A stretch of 64,000 nucleotides of DNA from contig NZ_WMBQ01000001.1 in NCBI RefSeq assembly GCF_009708035.1, positions 1,798,001 to 1,862,000 of the forward strand, in the 5' to 3' direction. The position numbers and the translations under genes are program-made. The notes under the pieces were generated by a model. That model saw nothing but the letters and a program-made list of their open reading frames with translations. It had not been told where the DNA came from and searched no databases. Every line of letters starts with the position of its first letter. Within the stretch, counting starts at the first letter, position 1. This document shows positions 1-10,166 of the stretch, one piece after another. Source of the stretch: Hyphomicrobium album. Its GTDB lineage: Bacteria; Pseudomonadota; Alphaproteobacteria; Rhizobiales; Hyphomicrobiaceae.

Positions 1-498
1 CACTACCTGTGGGATACGATCCTCGAAATCGGCAAGTCGCACGGCATCATCCCCGTCTCGTGGGCATGCCTCGACATCGTGCGCGTCGAGGGAAGCCTGC
101 TGTTCTTCCCGTTCGACATGCCGCACGGGGACACGACGCCGTGGGAGGTGCGGGCCGGCTGGACGGTTGATCTCAACAAGCCGGACTTCGTCGGCAAGCA
201 GGCGCTGATCGAGCGCAAGGGCAAGGAGCGCTCGTTCATCACCGGCCTCGAAGTCGCCACCTCGAAGGTCATCGAACCCGGCGCTAAAATCACCGCTGGC
301 AGCAAGCAGGTCGGCGTCGTCACCAGCACCACTTACAGTCAGCACCTGATGAAGTCGCTGGCTATGGCGCAGATCGAAGCGGGTTTTACCGGGCTCGGAA
401 CCGAGCTCGTCGTACATGACAATGGCGAGCATCGCGCTGTGGTGGTGCAGATGCCGTTCTACGATCCAATGCGCCTGCGCACTCACCCGGCACACTGA
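1..498 (+). CDS. GcvT-family aminomethyltransferase-like protein, C-terminal part
   Basis: The window opens inside this gene; about 165 C-terminal residues are visible, ending in TGA. The segment has the look of the folate-binding GcvT family: a DFVGKQAL motif followed by the C-terminal beta-barrel with KQVGVVTSTTYS. Members of this family move one-carbon units from a methylated or aminomethyl substrate to tetrahydrofolate. It is not the glycine cleavage T protein itself, because a complete gcvT lies at 3801-4991 on the other strand. Related enzymes demethylate compounds such as dimethylglycine, sarcosine or DMSP; the substrate cannot be told from this fragment. It converges on gcvP and is followed by a strong terminator. 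Confidence 0.75.
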   Translation, partial: HYLWDTILEIGKSHGIIPVSWACLDIVRVEGSLLFFPFDMPHGDTTPWEVRAGWTVDLNKPDFVGKQALIERKGKERSFITGLEVATSKVIEPGAKITAGSKQVGVVTSTTYSQHLMKSLAMAQIEAGFTGLGTELVVHDNGEHRAVVVQMPFYDPMRLRTHPAH

Positions 499-518
499 GC
501 TCCCCGAAGTGTGCAACT

Positions 519-547
519 GGCCGGAAGCATCGCTTCCGGCCCTTTTT
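519..547 (+). terminator. Rho-independent terminator after the GcvT-family gene
   Basis: A perfect 10-bp stem (519-528 with 532-541) with a 3-base loop is followed by five T residues at 543-547. It lies 21 bases past the stop codon of the upstream plus-strand gene. There is no matching A-tract on its left side, so it should act on plus-strand transcripts only. Confidence 0.85.
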
Positions 548-583
548 CATGTTTGGCAGCCGCGGGGTGCACGCAACCGCCGA

Positions 584-3445
584 CTATTCCGCGGCTTTCA
601 CATACGAATCGAGCGGCGGGCACGAGCAAACCAGGTTCCGGTCGCCGTAGACGTTGTCGACGCGGTTGACCGGCGGCCAATACTTATCGACGCGGAAAGC
701 GCCCGCCGGGAAGCAAGCTGCCTCGCGGCTGTAGGGTCGCTGCCAATCGCCGACCAAATCCTCGACCGTGTGCGGCGCGTTCTTCAACGGATTGTTTTTG
801 GGATCGCTCCGCCCTTCCGCGATGGCGCGTGCTTCCTCGCGGATTGCCAGCATGGCATCGCAGAAACGGTCGAGTTCCGCCTTGGTCTCCGATTCCGTCG
901 GTTCGATCATCAGCGTGCCGGGAACCGGCCAGCTCATGGTCGGAGGATGGAAGCCGCAATCGATGAGGCGTTTGGCGACGTCATCGACGGCGATTCCGGC
1001 GCTTTCTAAGAGCGGGCGCGTGTCGATGATGCACTCGTGCGCGACGCGTCCATTTCTACCCGTGTAGAGCACGGGGTAGGCATCCGCGAGTCGCTTCGCG
1101 ATGTAGTTGGCGTTGAGGATCGCGACACGCGTGGCCTGTGCCAAACCTTCACCGCCCATCATGAGGCAGTAGCTCGCCGGAATCGGCAATATCGAAGCGG
1201 ATCCAAACGGCGCGGCCGAGACGCATCGCTCCCCGGCGTCGATTTCGGGATGCCCCGGCAGGAAGGGAACGAGGTGCGCCTTGACGCCGATCGGGCCCAT
1301 GCCCGGGCCGCCGCCGCCGTGCGGAATGCAGAAGGTCTTGTGCAGATTGAGATGCCCAACGTCGGCGCCCATATCTCCAGGCCGGGCCAGTCCCACGAGC
1401 GCATTGAGATTGGCGCCGTCGAGATAGACCTGTCCGCCATTCGCATGCGTGATCTCACAGATCTCGCGTACCGTCTCCTCGAAGACACCATGCGTCGACG
1501 GGTAGGTGATCATGCAGGCGGCCAGATCGTGCGCGTGCTCCGTCGCCTGCGCACGGAATTCGTCAACATCGATGTTGCCGTGCGCGTCGGTGCCGATCAC
1601 AACGACCTGCATCCCGCACATTGCTGCGGAGGCTGGGTTGGTGCCGTGGGCAGAAGCGGCGATCAGGCAGACGTTCCGATGCGCCTCACCGCGGCTCCTG
1701 TGGTAGGCGCGAATGGTCAGTAGCCCCACGTACTCCCCTTGTGCGCCGGAGTTCGGCTGCATCGAGATCGCGTCGTAGCCGGTGATCTGACACAGCTTTC
1801 TGGAAAGGTCTTCGATCAGCTCCGCGTATCCCCGAGCTTGGTCGGCCGGCACAAAGGGGTGAATCTCGGCGAACTCCGGCCAGGTGATGGGGAGCATCTC
1901 GGCCGTGGCGTTGAGCTTCATGGTGCAGGAGCCCAGGGGAATCATCGCCCGGTCGAGCGCCAGGTCGCGATCGGCGAGCCGGCGCATGTAGCGCGTCATC
2001 TCGCTCTCGGCCCGGTTCATGTGAAAGACCGGGTGCGTGAGATACTTCGATCGACGCAAAAGGGATTCCGGTAGGCGGTATTCGGGGTAGTCGTCTTTGT
2101 ACGTGAGGTTGTAACCGCCGAACGCACGCCAGACAGCTTCGAGCGTTGCCGGCCGCGTCCGCTCATCGACCGTGATGCCGATCCGGTCGGGGCCAACCTT
2201 GCGCAGGTTCACGCCGTTGTCGACGGCGTTTTTCATGATGAGCCCTTGGTAGGGCCCGACCTCGACGGTGATCGTGTCGAAAAACGATTGAGGGGCAATC
2301 TTGAAGCCGAGCGCGGCCAGCCCGTCGGCGAGACGTGCGGCTTTGCGGTGCACTCGCTCGGCGATGGCCTTGAGTCCTTTGGGGCCGTGGAACACGGCGT
2401 ACATCGACGCGACGACTGCGGGAAGCACCTGCGCGGTGCAAATGTTCGACGTGGCCTGCCCGCGCCGGATATGCTGCTCGCGCGTTTGCAGCGCTAGCCG
2501 GTAGGCGCGATTGCCCCGGGCATCGACCGACACTCCGACGAGGCGCCCCGGCAGCGCGCGTTTGTATGCGTCCTTCGCGGCAATGTAGGCGGCATGCGGG
2601 CCTCCGTACCCCATGGGCATGCCGAACCGCTGCATTGATCCCACGGCGATGTCGGCGCCCATCTCTCCCGGCGGCTTCAAGAGCGTGAGGGCGAGGGGGT
2701 CGGCGGCCACTATTGCAAGGGCTTTGGCGGCGTGAAGCTTGGCGATGACCTCGGTGAAGTCCCGAAATTCTCCGCAGACGCCAGGGTACTGGAAGATCGC
2801 ACCGAAAACCGCGTCGGGATCGAGGCCTTTGATGGGATCGCCGATGATGAGCCTCCAGCCCATCGGCTCGGCGCGGGTCCTGAGAACAGCAATCGTCTGG
2901 GGCAGACACTGCTCATCGACGAAGAATGCGTCCGCCTTCGACTTTGTCACCCGATGCGCCATCGCCATCGCCTCAGCAGCCGCGGTGGCCTCGTCGAGCA
3001 GGGACGCGTTGGCGATGTCGAGCGCTGTCAGATCGCTGACGAGGGTCTGGAAGTTCAGAAGCGCCTCGAGGCGCCCCTGGCTGATTTCCGGCTGATAGGG
3101 CGTATAGGCCGTATACCAGGCAGGGTTCTCCATGATGTTGCGCTGGATCGCCGGCGGCATGATCGTGCCGTGGTAGCCCTGGCCGATGAGGGAGGTCAGC
3201 ACGCGGTTGTTGTTGGCGGTCTCGCGCAATTTGTCGAGCGCACCGCGCTCAGAGAACGGATGGCCGAATTCCAGCGGCGTCGTTTGCCGGATCGCCTTCG
3301 GTATGGTTTCGTCGATCAGCGCTTCGAGGTCTTTCGCGCCAACCACGCGCAACATCTGCGCCATCTCTTCGGGCGAGGGCCCGATGTGACGCCGGTTGGC
3401 GAAATCGTAGGGCTCGTATCTTTCGCTCTTCATGACGATCACCAT
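584..3445 (-). CDS. gcvP: Glycine dehydrogenase (decarboxylating), P protein
   Basis: P protein of the glycine cleavage system. It decarboxylates glycine using pyridoxal phosphate and passes the aminomethyl group to the lipoyl arm of GcvH. The product of about 953 residues matches the usual single-chain form, with two homologous halves. The PLP lysine is in [18 protein letters not shown] in the second half. The start at 3445 is chosen because its ATG overlaps the gcvH stop as TGATG, which suggests translational coupling; a second ATG four codons in (3433) is possible. It is last in gcvT-gcvH-gcvP, downstream of a glycine riboswitch. Nothing looks broken. Confidence 0.97.
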   Translation of the reverse strand: MVIVMKSERYEPYDFANRRHIGPSPEEMAQMLRVVGAKDLEALIDETIPKAIRQTTPLEFGHPFSERGALDKLRETANNNRVLTSLIGQGYHGTIMPPAIQRNIMENPAWYTAYTPYQPEISQGRLEALLNFQTLVSDLTALDIANASLLDEATAAAEAMAMAHRVTKSKADAFFVDEQCLPQTIAVLRTRAEPMGWRLIIGDPIKGLDPDAVFGAIFQYPGVCGEFRDFTEVIAKLHAAKALAIVAADPLALTLLKPPGEMGADIAVGSMQRFGMPMGYGGPHAAYIAAKDAYKRALPGRLVGVSVDARGNRAYRLALQTREQHIRRGQATSNICTAQVLPAVVASMYAVFHGPKGLKAIAERVHRKAARLADGLAALGFKIAPQSFFDTITVEVGPYQGLIMKNAVDNGVNLRKVGPDRIGITVDERTRPATLEAVWRAFGGYNLTYKDDYPEYRLPESLLRRSKYLTHPVFHMNRAESEMTRYMRRLADRDLALDRAMIPLGSCTMKLNATAEMLPITWPEFAEIHPFVPADQARGYAELIEDLSRKLCQITGYDAISMQPNSGAQGEYVGLLTIRAYHRSRGEAHRNVCLIAASAHGTNPASAAMCGMQVVVIGTDAHGNIDVDEFRAQATEHAHDLAACMITYPSTHGVFEETVREICEITHANGGQVYLDGANLNALVGLARPGDMGADVGHLNLHKTFCIPHGGGGPGMGPIGVKAHLVPFLPGHPEIDAGERCVSAAPFGSASILPIPASYCLMMGGEGLAQATRVAILNANYIAKRLADAYPVLYTGRNGRVAHECIIDTRPLLESAGIAVDDVAKRLIDCGFHPPTMSWPVPGTLMIEPTESETKAELDRFCDAMLAIREEARAIAEGRSDPKNNPLKNAPHTVEDLVGDWQRPYSREAACFPAGAFRVDKYWPPVNRVDNVYGDRNLVCSCPPLDSYVKAAE

Positions 3446-3807
3446 CAGGCGATAAGGGCCTTGTAGGCGTCCAAGTCCATCAGCGCCTCCATATCCTCCA
3501 CGCGGGCGAGCTTGAGCTTGAAGAACCACCCCTCACCCATTGGGGCACTGTTCACGACGGCAGGGTCATCGACAATGCTCTGATTGGCGGCGACAACCTC
3601 GCCCGATAGGGGTGCGAAGACGTCGGACGCTGCCTTCACGGATTCAACGGTCGCCGCCCTGTCGCCCTTCTTGAGCTTGGCGCCAACCTCGGGGAGTTCC
3701 ACGAAGACGAGATCTCCCAGCTGCGTCGCGGCATGCTCGGTTATGCCAACGGTAGCAATGTCGCCATCAAGCTTCAGCCACTCGTGCTCGTCCGTGAATT
3801 TCAGCAA
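3445..3807 (-). CDS. gcvH: Glycine cleavage system H protein
   Basis: Lipoyl carrier of the glycine cleavage system, shuttling the aminomethyl group between the P, T and L proteins. It is 120 residues long, normal for the family. The lipoylated lysine is K58 in the motif VESVKAASD. The start is a TTG at 3807 preceded by a good AGGAGG site five bases upstream, and the reading frame begins with the typical KFTDEHEWL. The start lies 7 bases inside the end of gcvT, and the stop overlaps the gcvP start, so all three are translated from one transcript. Confidence 0.96.
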   Translation of the reverse strand: MLKFTDEHEWLKLDGDIATVGITEHAATQLGDLVFVELPEVGAKLKKGDRAATVESVKAASDVFAPLSGEVVAANQSIVDDPAVVNSAPMGEGWFFKLKLARVEDMEALMDLDAYKALIA

Positions 3808-4991
3808 GGTGCCCTCCTGGAATGTTCGCTTCGCATGCGCGCATATTTTGTGGCAATGAAAGGCAAGCCGGTCACGTCAACGGCAAGCCGCTTGTCGCGG
3901 ACCTCGGCGAAGATCCTAGTTCCGGGTGCAGAAAGCTCGGTTGGCAAGTAACCCATAGCGACCGGTGCCTGGACGCTTGGCCCGAAGCCACCGGAAGTCA
4001 CCGCGCCCATTGGGAACTTCCCATCCTCGTCGGCGTACAGCAGCGCGCCCGCACGCACCGGAACCTTGCCCTCTGCGCGAAGACCAACGCGCCGACGCCT
4101 GGACCCGCTCTCGAGCTCAGCAAGGGCGATCGAGGCGCCCGGAAAGCCGCCTTCCCTTGAGCCGTGGCGCCGGCGTGACTTTGGGATCGCCCAGGCCAGA
4201 TCCGCCTCGACCGGCGTCGTCGTCTCGTCAATGTCCGATCCGTAGAGGCAAAGCCCGGCCTCGAGGCGCAGAGAGTCGCGCGCGCCCAGACCGACCGGCG
4301 CGACCGCCGGATCCTCGAGCAGCGCTTCCGCGATCTCTCGGGCTATGTCCGCATGACAGGCAATCTCGAACCCATCCTCGCCCGTGTACCCAGATCGGGA
4401 TACCACACACGGCGCACCCAGCAGTTCCAGCGTGCGCACATCCATGAAGCTCATGTGCCCACATTCGGGCGCGATCAGTGACAGCGCCGCGGCTGCTTTC
4501 GGTCCCTGCAGAGCCATGAGCGCTCGCTCGCTCAAAAGTTCGACAGAGCACTTGTCCGAAAGGCTGGCGTGGAGGTGCACTTCATCGGCGGCTTTGCGGG
4601 CCGCATTGACGACAAGCAGCAGTCGGTCCCCAAGATTGGCGACCATCAGATCGTCGAGGATGCCACCCGCAGGCGAGGTAAAAAATGCATAGCGCTGTCG
4701 GCCGGGCTCTAGACCGACGATATCCATCGGCACAAGCTGCTCCAGGGCGCGGGCCGCATCCGCGACATCGCCGGAGAGTGGGCGCAAAGCGATTTGTCCC
4801 ATGTGCGATACATCGAACAAACCCGCCGCTGCACGCGTGTACAGATGCTCCTTGAGGATGCCGGGGGGAAAGTGCAACGGCATTTCATAGCCGGCGAACG
4901 GCATCATGCGGGCGCCGAGCTCAGCATGCAGGGCATGGAGCGGCGTGCGCTGAAGCGCCTGGATCGAACTGAGAGCACCTTGGCCGCCCAT
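3801..4991 (-). CDS. gcvT: Aminomethyltransferase, glycine cleavage T protein
   Basis: T protein of the glycine cleavage system. It transfers the methylene group from the aminomethyl-lipoyl arm of GcvH to tetrahydrofolate and releases ammonia. The product is 396 residues, slightly longer than usual because of a short N-terminal stretch and a C-terminal tail. Typical motifs are FDVSHMGQ near residue 55, [12 protein letters not shown] in the middle and [18 protein letters not shown]. The start at 4991 is supported by AAGGAG seven bases upstream. It is first in the gcvTHP operon, just downstream of a tandem glycine riboswitch. Confidence 0.96.
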   Translation of the reverse strand: MGGQGALSSIQALQRTPLHALHAELGARMMPFAGYEMPLHFPPGILKEHLYTRAAAGLFDVSHMGQIALRPLSGDVADAARALEQLVPMDIVGLEPGRQRYAFFTSPAGGILDDLMVANLGDRLLLVVNAARKAADEVHLHASLSDKCSVELLSERALMALQGPKAAAALSLIAPECGHMSFMDVRTLELLGAPCVVSRSGYTGEDGFEIACHADIAREIAEALLEDPAVAPVGLGARDSLRLEAGLCLYGSDIDETTTPVEADLAWAIPKSRRRHGSREGGFPGASIALAELESGSRRRRVGLRAEGKVPVRAGALLYADEDGKFPMGAVTSGGFGPSVQAPVAMGYLPTELSAPGTRIFAEVRDKRLAVDVTGLPFIATKYARMRSEHSRRAPC

Positions 4992-5046
4992 GCAGAGGCT
5001 CCTTGGCTCATTCGCGCACGTTCCCGCGCGCGCCAACTCGAGCCCC

Positions 5047-5248
5047 CTCTGTCTCGAAACCTGAAAGATTGGACGCGCTGCCTACGGCCGACCGGGCCAG
5101 CGCGCCTTATCCTCTTCGGTGGGCCGGAGCGAAACCGATTCGGCCACTTTCCAGAGCGTCATCGGTCTGCGGTCCTTTTGCCTGAGAGTTTCCGGGGCGG
5201 TTGCTCCTTCGGCGCCGGAGGAAGGCCCTCCGAACTCTTCCGCAGACC
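5047..5248 (-). promoter_or_regulatory. Tandem glycine riboswitch upstream of gcvT
   Basis: Read on the minus strand, two glycine aptamers follow each other. Aptamer 1 (5248-5164) is closed by a perfect 9-bp P1 helix and carries GAAGGAGCAA and ACTCTCAGGCAAAAGGAC. Aptamer 2 (5156-5047) carries CACCGAAGAGG and CTTTCAGGTTTCGAGACAGA, closed by CTCTG/CAGAG. These are the conserved core strings of the family. It ends 56 bases before the gcvT start. By family precedent, glycine binding turns on the cleavage operon; no clear terminator is visible, so control at translation is possible. Confidence 0.93.
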
Positions 5249-5306
5249 TTAATCGACAATACCGAACGTGGTGCGCGTCGCGCTTGGGGTCAATGCCCTT
5301 AAGGAT

Positions 5307-6014
5307 CTATCCCCGCTCACGACCTTGCTGCGAGCCGCGCCACTGCGCGGATTCGGCACCGGTCAGAAGGACGTCAAGCGTGCAAAGGAGATTCGCGTCC
5401 GCAATGAACGAGTCCGCGCCCTCGACCATTGCTTGCCGCCGGACAACGCCGCCGAACCCGATGACATAAGCCCCGCCCGCCCGCGCCGCGAGATCGGTTA
5501 TTCCGTCGCCAACCATCGCTATGGCGCCGTGGCGTTGTACCAGGTCGCGGCAGATCTCTGCCTTGCCGTCGCCGCGTATCAACGGCGAGCCTGCGTCGAA
5601 GCCGGAAAAGTTGCCTGTACTGTCGAATTGGATCTCGACGGCCCGCACATGGGAGGCAGGTATGTCGACAGCTTGTGCCAGCCGGGCGACCGGTTGAAGG
5701 AAACCGCCGCTGATGACATAGACCGTTTTACCCAGGCGCTGCAGCGCGGCGATCGTCGCACGGGTGCCGTCGACCAATTCCTCGATGTATCGTTCGCCGA
5801 GCCACGCCAGATCGTCTCTGCCGGGCCGAACAATCTCGAGGCGCCGGGCATAGACCTCTTCGAGTGACAACGCGCCGTCCATCGCCGCAGTCGTGAGCGG
5901 CGCTATCTCCGCCTCCCGGCCCGAACGCCGCGCCAGCTCGTCGATGCCCTCGATCCGCGTCAGAGTGCTGTCGCAGTCAAAGCAAACCGCGTCGAATTTA
6001 GGCCGCTCGACCAT
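5307..6014 (-). CDS. serB: Phosphoserine phosphatase
   Basis: Last step of serine synthesis: hydrolysis of O-phosphoserine to serine. It is a HAD-superfamily enzyme of 235 residues. Motif I is FDCDSTLT (nucleophile and acid/base aspartates), motif II is VISGGF, and motif IV is MVGDGITD. The start at 6014 overlaps the serA stop as TAATG, so serA and serB are coupled. A longer upstream reading of the same frame only runs back into serA and lacks homology. The stop lies 59 bases before the glycine riboswitch, so serAB transcripts may continue into gcvTHP. Confidence 0.95.
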   Translation of the reverse strand: MVERPKFDAVCFDCDSTLTRIEGIDELARRSGREAEIAPLTTAAMDGALSLEEVYARRLEIVRPGRDDLAWLGERYIEELVDGTRATIAALQRLGKTVYVISGGFLQPVARLAQAVDIPASHVRAVEIQFDSTGNFSGFDAGSPLIRGDGKAEICRDLVQRHGAIAMVGDGITDLAARAGGAYVIGFGGVVRRQAMVEGADSFIADANLLCTLDVLLTGAESAQWRGSQQGRERG

Positions 6015-7630
6015 TACAGCTCGATCTGAATGGCTTGGCGGACGGCGGGAATTGCCCGCACCTCCTCGATCGCCGCCGGCGGCAACGGCGCGGAAACGCC
6101 AACAAGGGCGATGGCTTCGGGCCTCCCTTCGGCGGTGCCAACCTGCATCCGCGAAATGTTGATGTTTTCGCGCCCGAGGATGCTGCCCAAGGCGCCGACC
6201 ACGCCGGGACGGTCGTCGTGTCGCGTGAATATGAGACAACCTTCCGGCACCGCCTCGACGTGGTAATCGTCGATGCAGACGAGCCGCGGATGGCTCTCAC
6301 CCAGTAGCGTTCCCGCGACGCTGATCGATTCCGTCCCGGTCTTGGCGCGCAGCTCCACCAGGGAAAGGTAGCCGCGCGCTTCTTGCGAGCGGACCTCGCG
6401 CACGGCAATGCCCTGACGCTGCGCGAGCGTCGTCGCGTTGACCTCGTTGACCGGCATGGCCAGACGTTTGCCCAGCAATCCGGTCAGCGCTCCCGCGGTT
6501 ATGGGCCGCGGATCGACATCGGCAATGCGCCCGAAGAGGGCCACCTCGAGCTCGGCAATGGGGCCAGGCATGAGCGCCGACAACAGTCGCCCCAGGGCCA
6601 GAGCGAGCTGCTGATAGGGTCGCGCGCGGATGACCTGATCGCTCGCTATGCGGGGGAGGTTTACCGCGCTTTGCGCCGCCCCCGTTTCGAGGAATGCTGC
6701 GACGTGCTCGGCGATCTTGACGCTCACGGCCTGCTGCGCCTCTTTGGTCGAAGCGCCGACGTGGGGCGTTAGGACCACGTTGTCGAGTGCAAGGAGTGGC
6801 GAGTTTGCCGGCGGTTCCTTCGCGTAGACATCAAGCGCGGCGCCCGCCAAGTGTCCGCTGGCAAGGGCCTCGACGAGCGCCGTCTCGTCAACCAGCTCGC
6901 CCCGCGCGCAATTGATGAGGCGGGCGCCCGGTTTCATTTTGTTGAAGCGGGATGCGTCAAGCAGATTACGCGTCGCGTCGTTGAGCGGGCAGTGGAGCGT
7001 CACGTAGTCGGACGAGGCAAGCAGCTTGTCGAGGTCAGCAGGCTCGGCACCCGTCTCGCGGATCACATCCGCGACGACGTAGGGATCGAAGGCGAGCACG
7101 CGCATGCGAAACGCCAAACAACGGCGCGCGACGATGCGCCCGATCGTTCCAAAGCCGATGATGCCCACTGTCTTTCCGGCGAGCTCGGTGCCGACGAAGT
7201 CTCCGGGCTTCCAGTCCCCGCGGCGGACGGAGCGGTCGGCTTGCGGAAGGTGGCGGCTCAGGGACAACAGGTGCGCAAGTGCGAGCTCTGCCGTCGTCGT
7301 GGCATTCGCATCGGGCGTGTTGAAGACGACGATTCCCCTTTCCGTCGCCGCCGCAACATCGATGTTGTCGACACCGATGCCGGCCCTCCCGATGACCTTG
7401 AGCCTCGTGCCCGCCGCGATGACGGGCGCCGTGACGCGCGTCTTGGAGCGCACGATAAGAGCGTCATAGTCGCCGATCTTGTGGATCAAGGCGCTCTCAT
7501 CCAGTCCGGCCACTACGTCGACGGTCAATCCAGGACGTGCGGCCAGGAAAGCCCGCCCCTGCTCATGGATCGGATCCGCCACGAGAATGCGCTTGGCCGC
7601 TACCACGTGATCGGAATTGGAGTTCGCCAT
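6014..7630 (-). CDS. serA: D-3-phosphoglycerate dehydrogenase
   Basis: First step of serine synthesis, oxidising 3-phosphoglycerate with NAD. About 538 residues, the long form with an intervening domain and a C-terminal ACT domain (roughly the last 75 residues, LVCIDDYHVEAVPEGCLIF onward), which usually gives feedback control by serine. The Rossmann motif is VGIIGFGTIGRIVA; the catalytic Arg is in NCARGELVDE and the catalytic His in TPHVGAST. The start is set at 7630, where homology begins; another ATG lies 14 codons upstream. Divergent from serC with a gap of about 200 bases that should hold both promoters. Confidence 0.95.
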   Translation of the reverse strand: MANSNSDHVVAAKRILVADPIHEQGRAFLAARPGLTVDVVAGLDESALIHKIGDYDALIVRSKTRVTAPVIAAGTRLKVIGRAGIGVDNIDVAAATERGIVVFNTPDANATTTAELALAHLLSLSRHLPQADRSVRRGDWKPGDFVGTELAGKTVGIIGFGTIGRIVARRCLAFRMRVLAFDPYVVADVIRETGAEPADLDKLLASSDYVTLHCPLNDATRNLLDASRFNKMKPGARLINCARGELVDETALVEALASGHLAGAALDVYAKEPPANSPLLALDNVVLTPHVGASTKEAQQAVSVKIAEHVAAFLETGAAQSAVNLPRIASDQVIRARPYQQLALALGRLLSALMPGPIAELEVALFGRIADVDPRPITAGALTGLLGKRLAMPVNEVNATTLAQRQGIAVREVRSQEARGYLSLVELRAKTGTESISVAGTLLGESHPRLVCIDDYHVEAVPEGCLIFTRHDDRPGVVGALGSILGRENINISRMQVGTAEGRPEAIALVGVSAPLPPAAIEEVRAIPAVRQAIQIEL

Positions 7631-7830
7631 TCTCTTCGCTACCCTGCTGCTTTGAACCACTCGGACCAGCATCCATCTGATGGTTCAGAGTCTATCCCAA
7701 CTGCGGCGCCCCCAATATGTAGGGCGTGGCGCTTGGGGAAATAGTCAACTTCCGGGACGAGTTCTCCCCTGGAGAAGAACCGGCGGCGCGGCCCCATCGC
7801 TTCTAAGTCGCTAACAATCGGTGCCCACGA

Positions 7831-9009
7831 ATGACAACGATCTTGGAAAAGCCGGAGGTGCGTCCGCGCAACCCGCAGTTCTCTTCCGGCCCGTGTACGA
7901 AGCCGCCAGGCTGGACGCCAGAGGTGCTTGCGCAAGCTCTTGTCGGGCGATCACACCGCGCGAAGGAAGGCAAGGCGCGACTAAAGTCTGCGCTTGACCA
8001 GACAAGGAGCTTGCTCGGCCTGCCGGCCGACTATCGCATCGCGATTGTCCCCGGGTCGGACACGGGCGCCTTCGAGATGGCGATGTGGTCGCTATTGGGG
8101 GCACGCGGTGTCGACGTGCTTGCATGGGAAAGCTTCGGACACGGCTGGGTAACCGACGTGGTGAAGCAATTGAAACTCAACGATGTGCGTGTGATGCACG
8201 CAGACTACGGCAGGCTGCCGGCTCTCGCACAGGTCGATTTCGAGCGCGACGTACTATTCACCTGGAACGGCACCACTTCGGGCGTCCGCGTGCCAAACGC
8301 GGATTGGATCCCTGACGACCGCCGCGGTCTCACGCTGGTCGATGCGACCTCGGCGATTTTCGCCCAGCCGATCGATTGGGCGAAGACAGATGTCGTCACC
8401 TATTCATGGCAGAAAGTCCTCGGCGGGGAAGCCGCACACGGCATGTTGATCCTAAGTCCGCGAGCGGTAGAACGCCTCGCGAGCTATGTGCCGCCCTGGC
8501 CGCTTCCGAAGCTCTTTCGCATGACAAAGGGCGGCGCGCTCGATCAGGCGATCTTTGAAGGCGAGACGATCAATACGCCGTCGATGCTCTGCGTCGAGGA
8601 CTATCTCCATTGCCTGCACTGGGCGCGAAGCGTCGGCGGACTAAGCGGCCTCGCCGCGCGCGCCGATGCCAATGCGAGCGTCGTCTACGAGTGGATCGAG
8701 AGAACGCCTTGGATTGCCAATCTGGCCGTCGACCGCGCAACGTGGTCGAACACCTCCGTCTGTCTCAGGATCGTTGACCCGGACGTGACGGGGCTTGTCG
8801 ACAAGGCGCAGGCGGCTTTCGCCAAGGATATCGCCGCCAGCCTCGAACGAGAAAAGGTCGCGTATGATATCGGGTCCTATCGGGATGCGCCGCCGGGGCT
8901 GCGGATTTGGACGGGAGCAACCGTTGAGACGGACGACCTGCGCGCGCTGATGCCATGGCTGGATTGGGCGTTTGCGACCGCGAAAGGACGGCTCAGCTCG
9001 GTGAGCTAG
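7831..9009 (+). CDS. serC: Phosphoserine aminotransferase
   Basis: Second step of serine synthesis: transamination of 3-phosphohydroxypyruvate to O-phosphoserine, with pyridoxal phosphate. The product is 392 residues and begins close to the [11 protein letters not shown] substrate-site motif of the alphaproteobacterial type. The PLP lysine is in [11 protein letters not shown]. It stands divergent to serA-serB, so all three genes of the phosphorylated serine pathway sit together next to the glycine cleavage operon. Confidence 0.95.
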   Translation: MTTILEKPEVRPRNPQFSSGPCTKPPGWTPEVLAQALVGRSHRAKEGKARLKSALDQTRSLLGLPADYRIAIVPGSDTGAFEMAMWSLLGARGVDVLAWESFGHGWVTDVVKQLKLNDVRVMHADYGRLPALAQVDFERDVLFTWNGTTSGVRVPNADWIPDDRRGLTLVDATSAIFAQPIDWAKTDVVTYSWQKVLGGEAAHGMLILSPRAVERLASYVPPWPLPKLFRMTKGGALDQAIFEGETINTPSMLCVEDYLHCLHWARSVGGLSGLAARADANASVVYEWIERTPWIANLAVDRATWSNTSVCLRIVDPDVTGLVDKAQAAFAKDIAASLEREKVAYDIGSYRDAPPGLRIWTGATVETDDLRALMPWLDWAFATAKGRLSSVS

Positions 9010-9033
9010 TCGCCATGCTACTCGGGTGCGCAA

Positions 9034-9951
9034 TCAAGGGCCGTACCAGTCGAGCACGCGCACGGCGCGCAACGTGATCCAGCGGCTAGGCTTGCCTATT
9101 TCGGTCTCCACGTCGAACGCCAGCCGGCTACTGTGATCGGGGTGGATGCCGTCGAGCGGCCAGCGTCCATCTTCGTCGCGCCGCTGCTCCACCAGAGCCA
9201 CCGCTTCCGCCATCCTCGGGTCGGGCTCACGCCCCACGGCACGGAAGTAGTCGAGGGCGCGCAGCACGTCGTAGTACCAGACCACCGGCCACGCAAAGCG
9301 CGTCCAGCGTTCGTTGATGACCGCACCGGATGACAGCGACCGCAGCAGACCGCGCTTTAAGAGGTATTCCTCGCCCCGCAGCCGAGCCTTCGATGTCGCG
9401 GGCGTTGCCCCGTTCGCCTGCTCGTAGGCCAGAAGTCCTTCGAGGACGCAGAGCGTGGAGTGGAACGATGAGCGCGTGCTGGGCGGCGCCTCGCAGTTCC
9501 AGCCGCCGTCTTCGAGCTGCTCGCTGAGAAGGCGCTCCAGCAGCTTGTCGACCGGGGCGCCGAAGTATGCGCCGGCAGCGATGATCCTGCCGTTGATGCA
9601 CGCCTCCGTCTCACCGTCGAAAAAAGGCCGGCCGTCGAGCTGCCACCACTTGATGCGGTCCACGACGAGGTCGATTGCCGCGCGCACCTTCGCATCGGCC
9701 GGATCGGCGCCAAGCTCCCTCAGCAGGGCCAGCGCATCATTGGTCGTCATCCAGCCGTGTTCTTGCTCGTCCCCCCAGTGCCCGTCGGTTGTCTGCCTTT
9801 CGAGCAGTTCTGCGCCCCACCCGGCGCTGGCTACGCGCGCTCGCTCGGCGGTCACATCGCTCTCAGAGCCGCCGCTGATGTCACGCAGAACTTGCCAGCG
9901 GATCGCGGGATCTGCATCGAGCAGCCATGTCGTGATCGCATCCCTGCTCAC
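9034..9951 (-). CDS. Terpene-cyclase / prenyltransferase-fold protein of unknown function
   Basis: A 305-residue protein with repeated Gly/Trp motifs (GHWGDE, DGGWNCE, DGRWPLD) spaced through helical sequence. These resemble the QW repeats of squalene cyclases and related alpha/alpha-barrel proteins. There is no signal peptide, no membrane segment and no DxDD or DxDTA type catalytic motif that I can see, so cyclase activity should not be assumed. The GTG start at 9951 has a purine-rich GGGGGGAG site six bases upstream. It converges on serC with only 24 bases between. The substrate is unknown. Confidence 0.7.
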   Translation of the reverse strand: MSRDAITTWLLDADPAIRWQVLRDISGGSESDVTAERARVASAGWGAELLERQTTDGHWGDEQEHGWMTTNDALALLRELGADPADAKVRAAIDLVVDRIKWWQLDGRPFFDGETEACINGRIIAAGAYFGAPVDKLLERLLSEQLEDGGWNCEAPPSTRSSFHSTLCVLEGLLAYEQANGATPATSKARLRGEEYLLKRGLLRSLSSGAVINERWTRFAWPVVWYYDVLRALDYFRAVGREPDPRMAEAVALVEQRRDEDGRWPLDGIHPDHSSRLAFDVETEIGKPSRWITLRAVRVLDWYGP

Positions 9952-10166
9952 CGTGTCTCCCCCCTATTTTGTCGCGCGCCATGCAGCCACCGGAATTGGG
10001 CAGGGCGGAGACATCGGCTCGACAAATGAATCGCATCGCCTCGCGCGGCTTTACCCTTCGTTCACCGTGGCTGGACGTGTGAAGCGGCGCAATAGTCCCG
10101 CGCACGGAAGCGTTCACCCCGTTGCGCTATGCCGGTCGGGTGCTTTTGAGCGACGAGGAAGCCCCG

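Noticed and set aside
3446-3529. N-terminal extension of gcvP to 3529
   Set aside because: It lies inside gcvH in another frame and has no GcvP homology; the TGATG overlap at 3445 is a better start.
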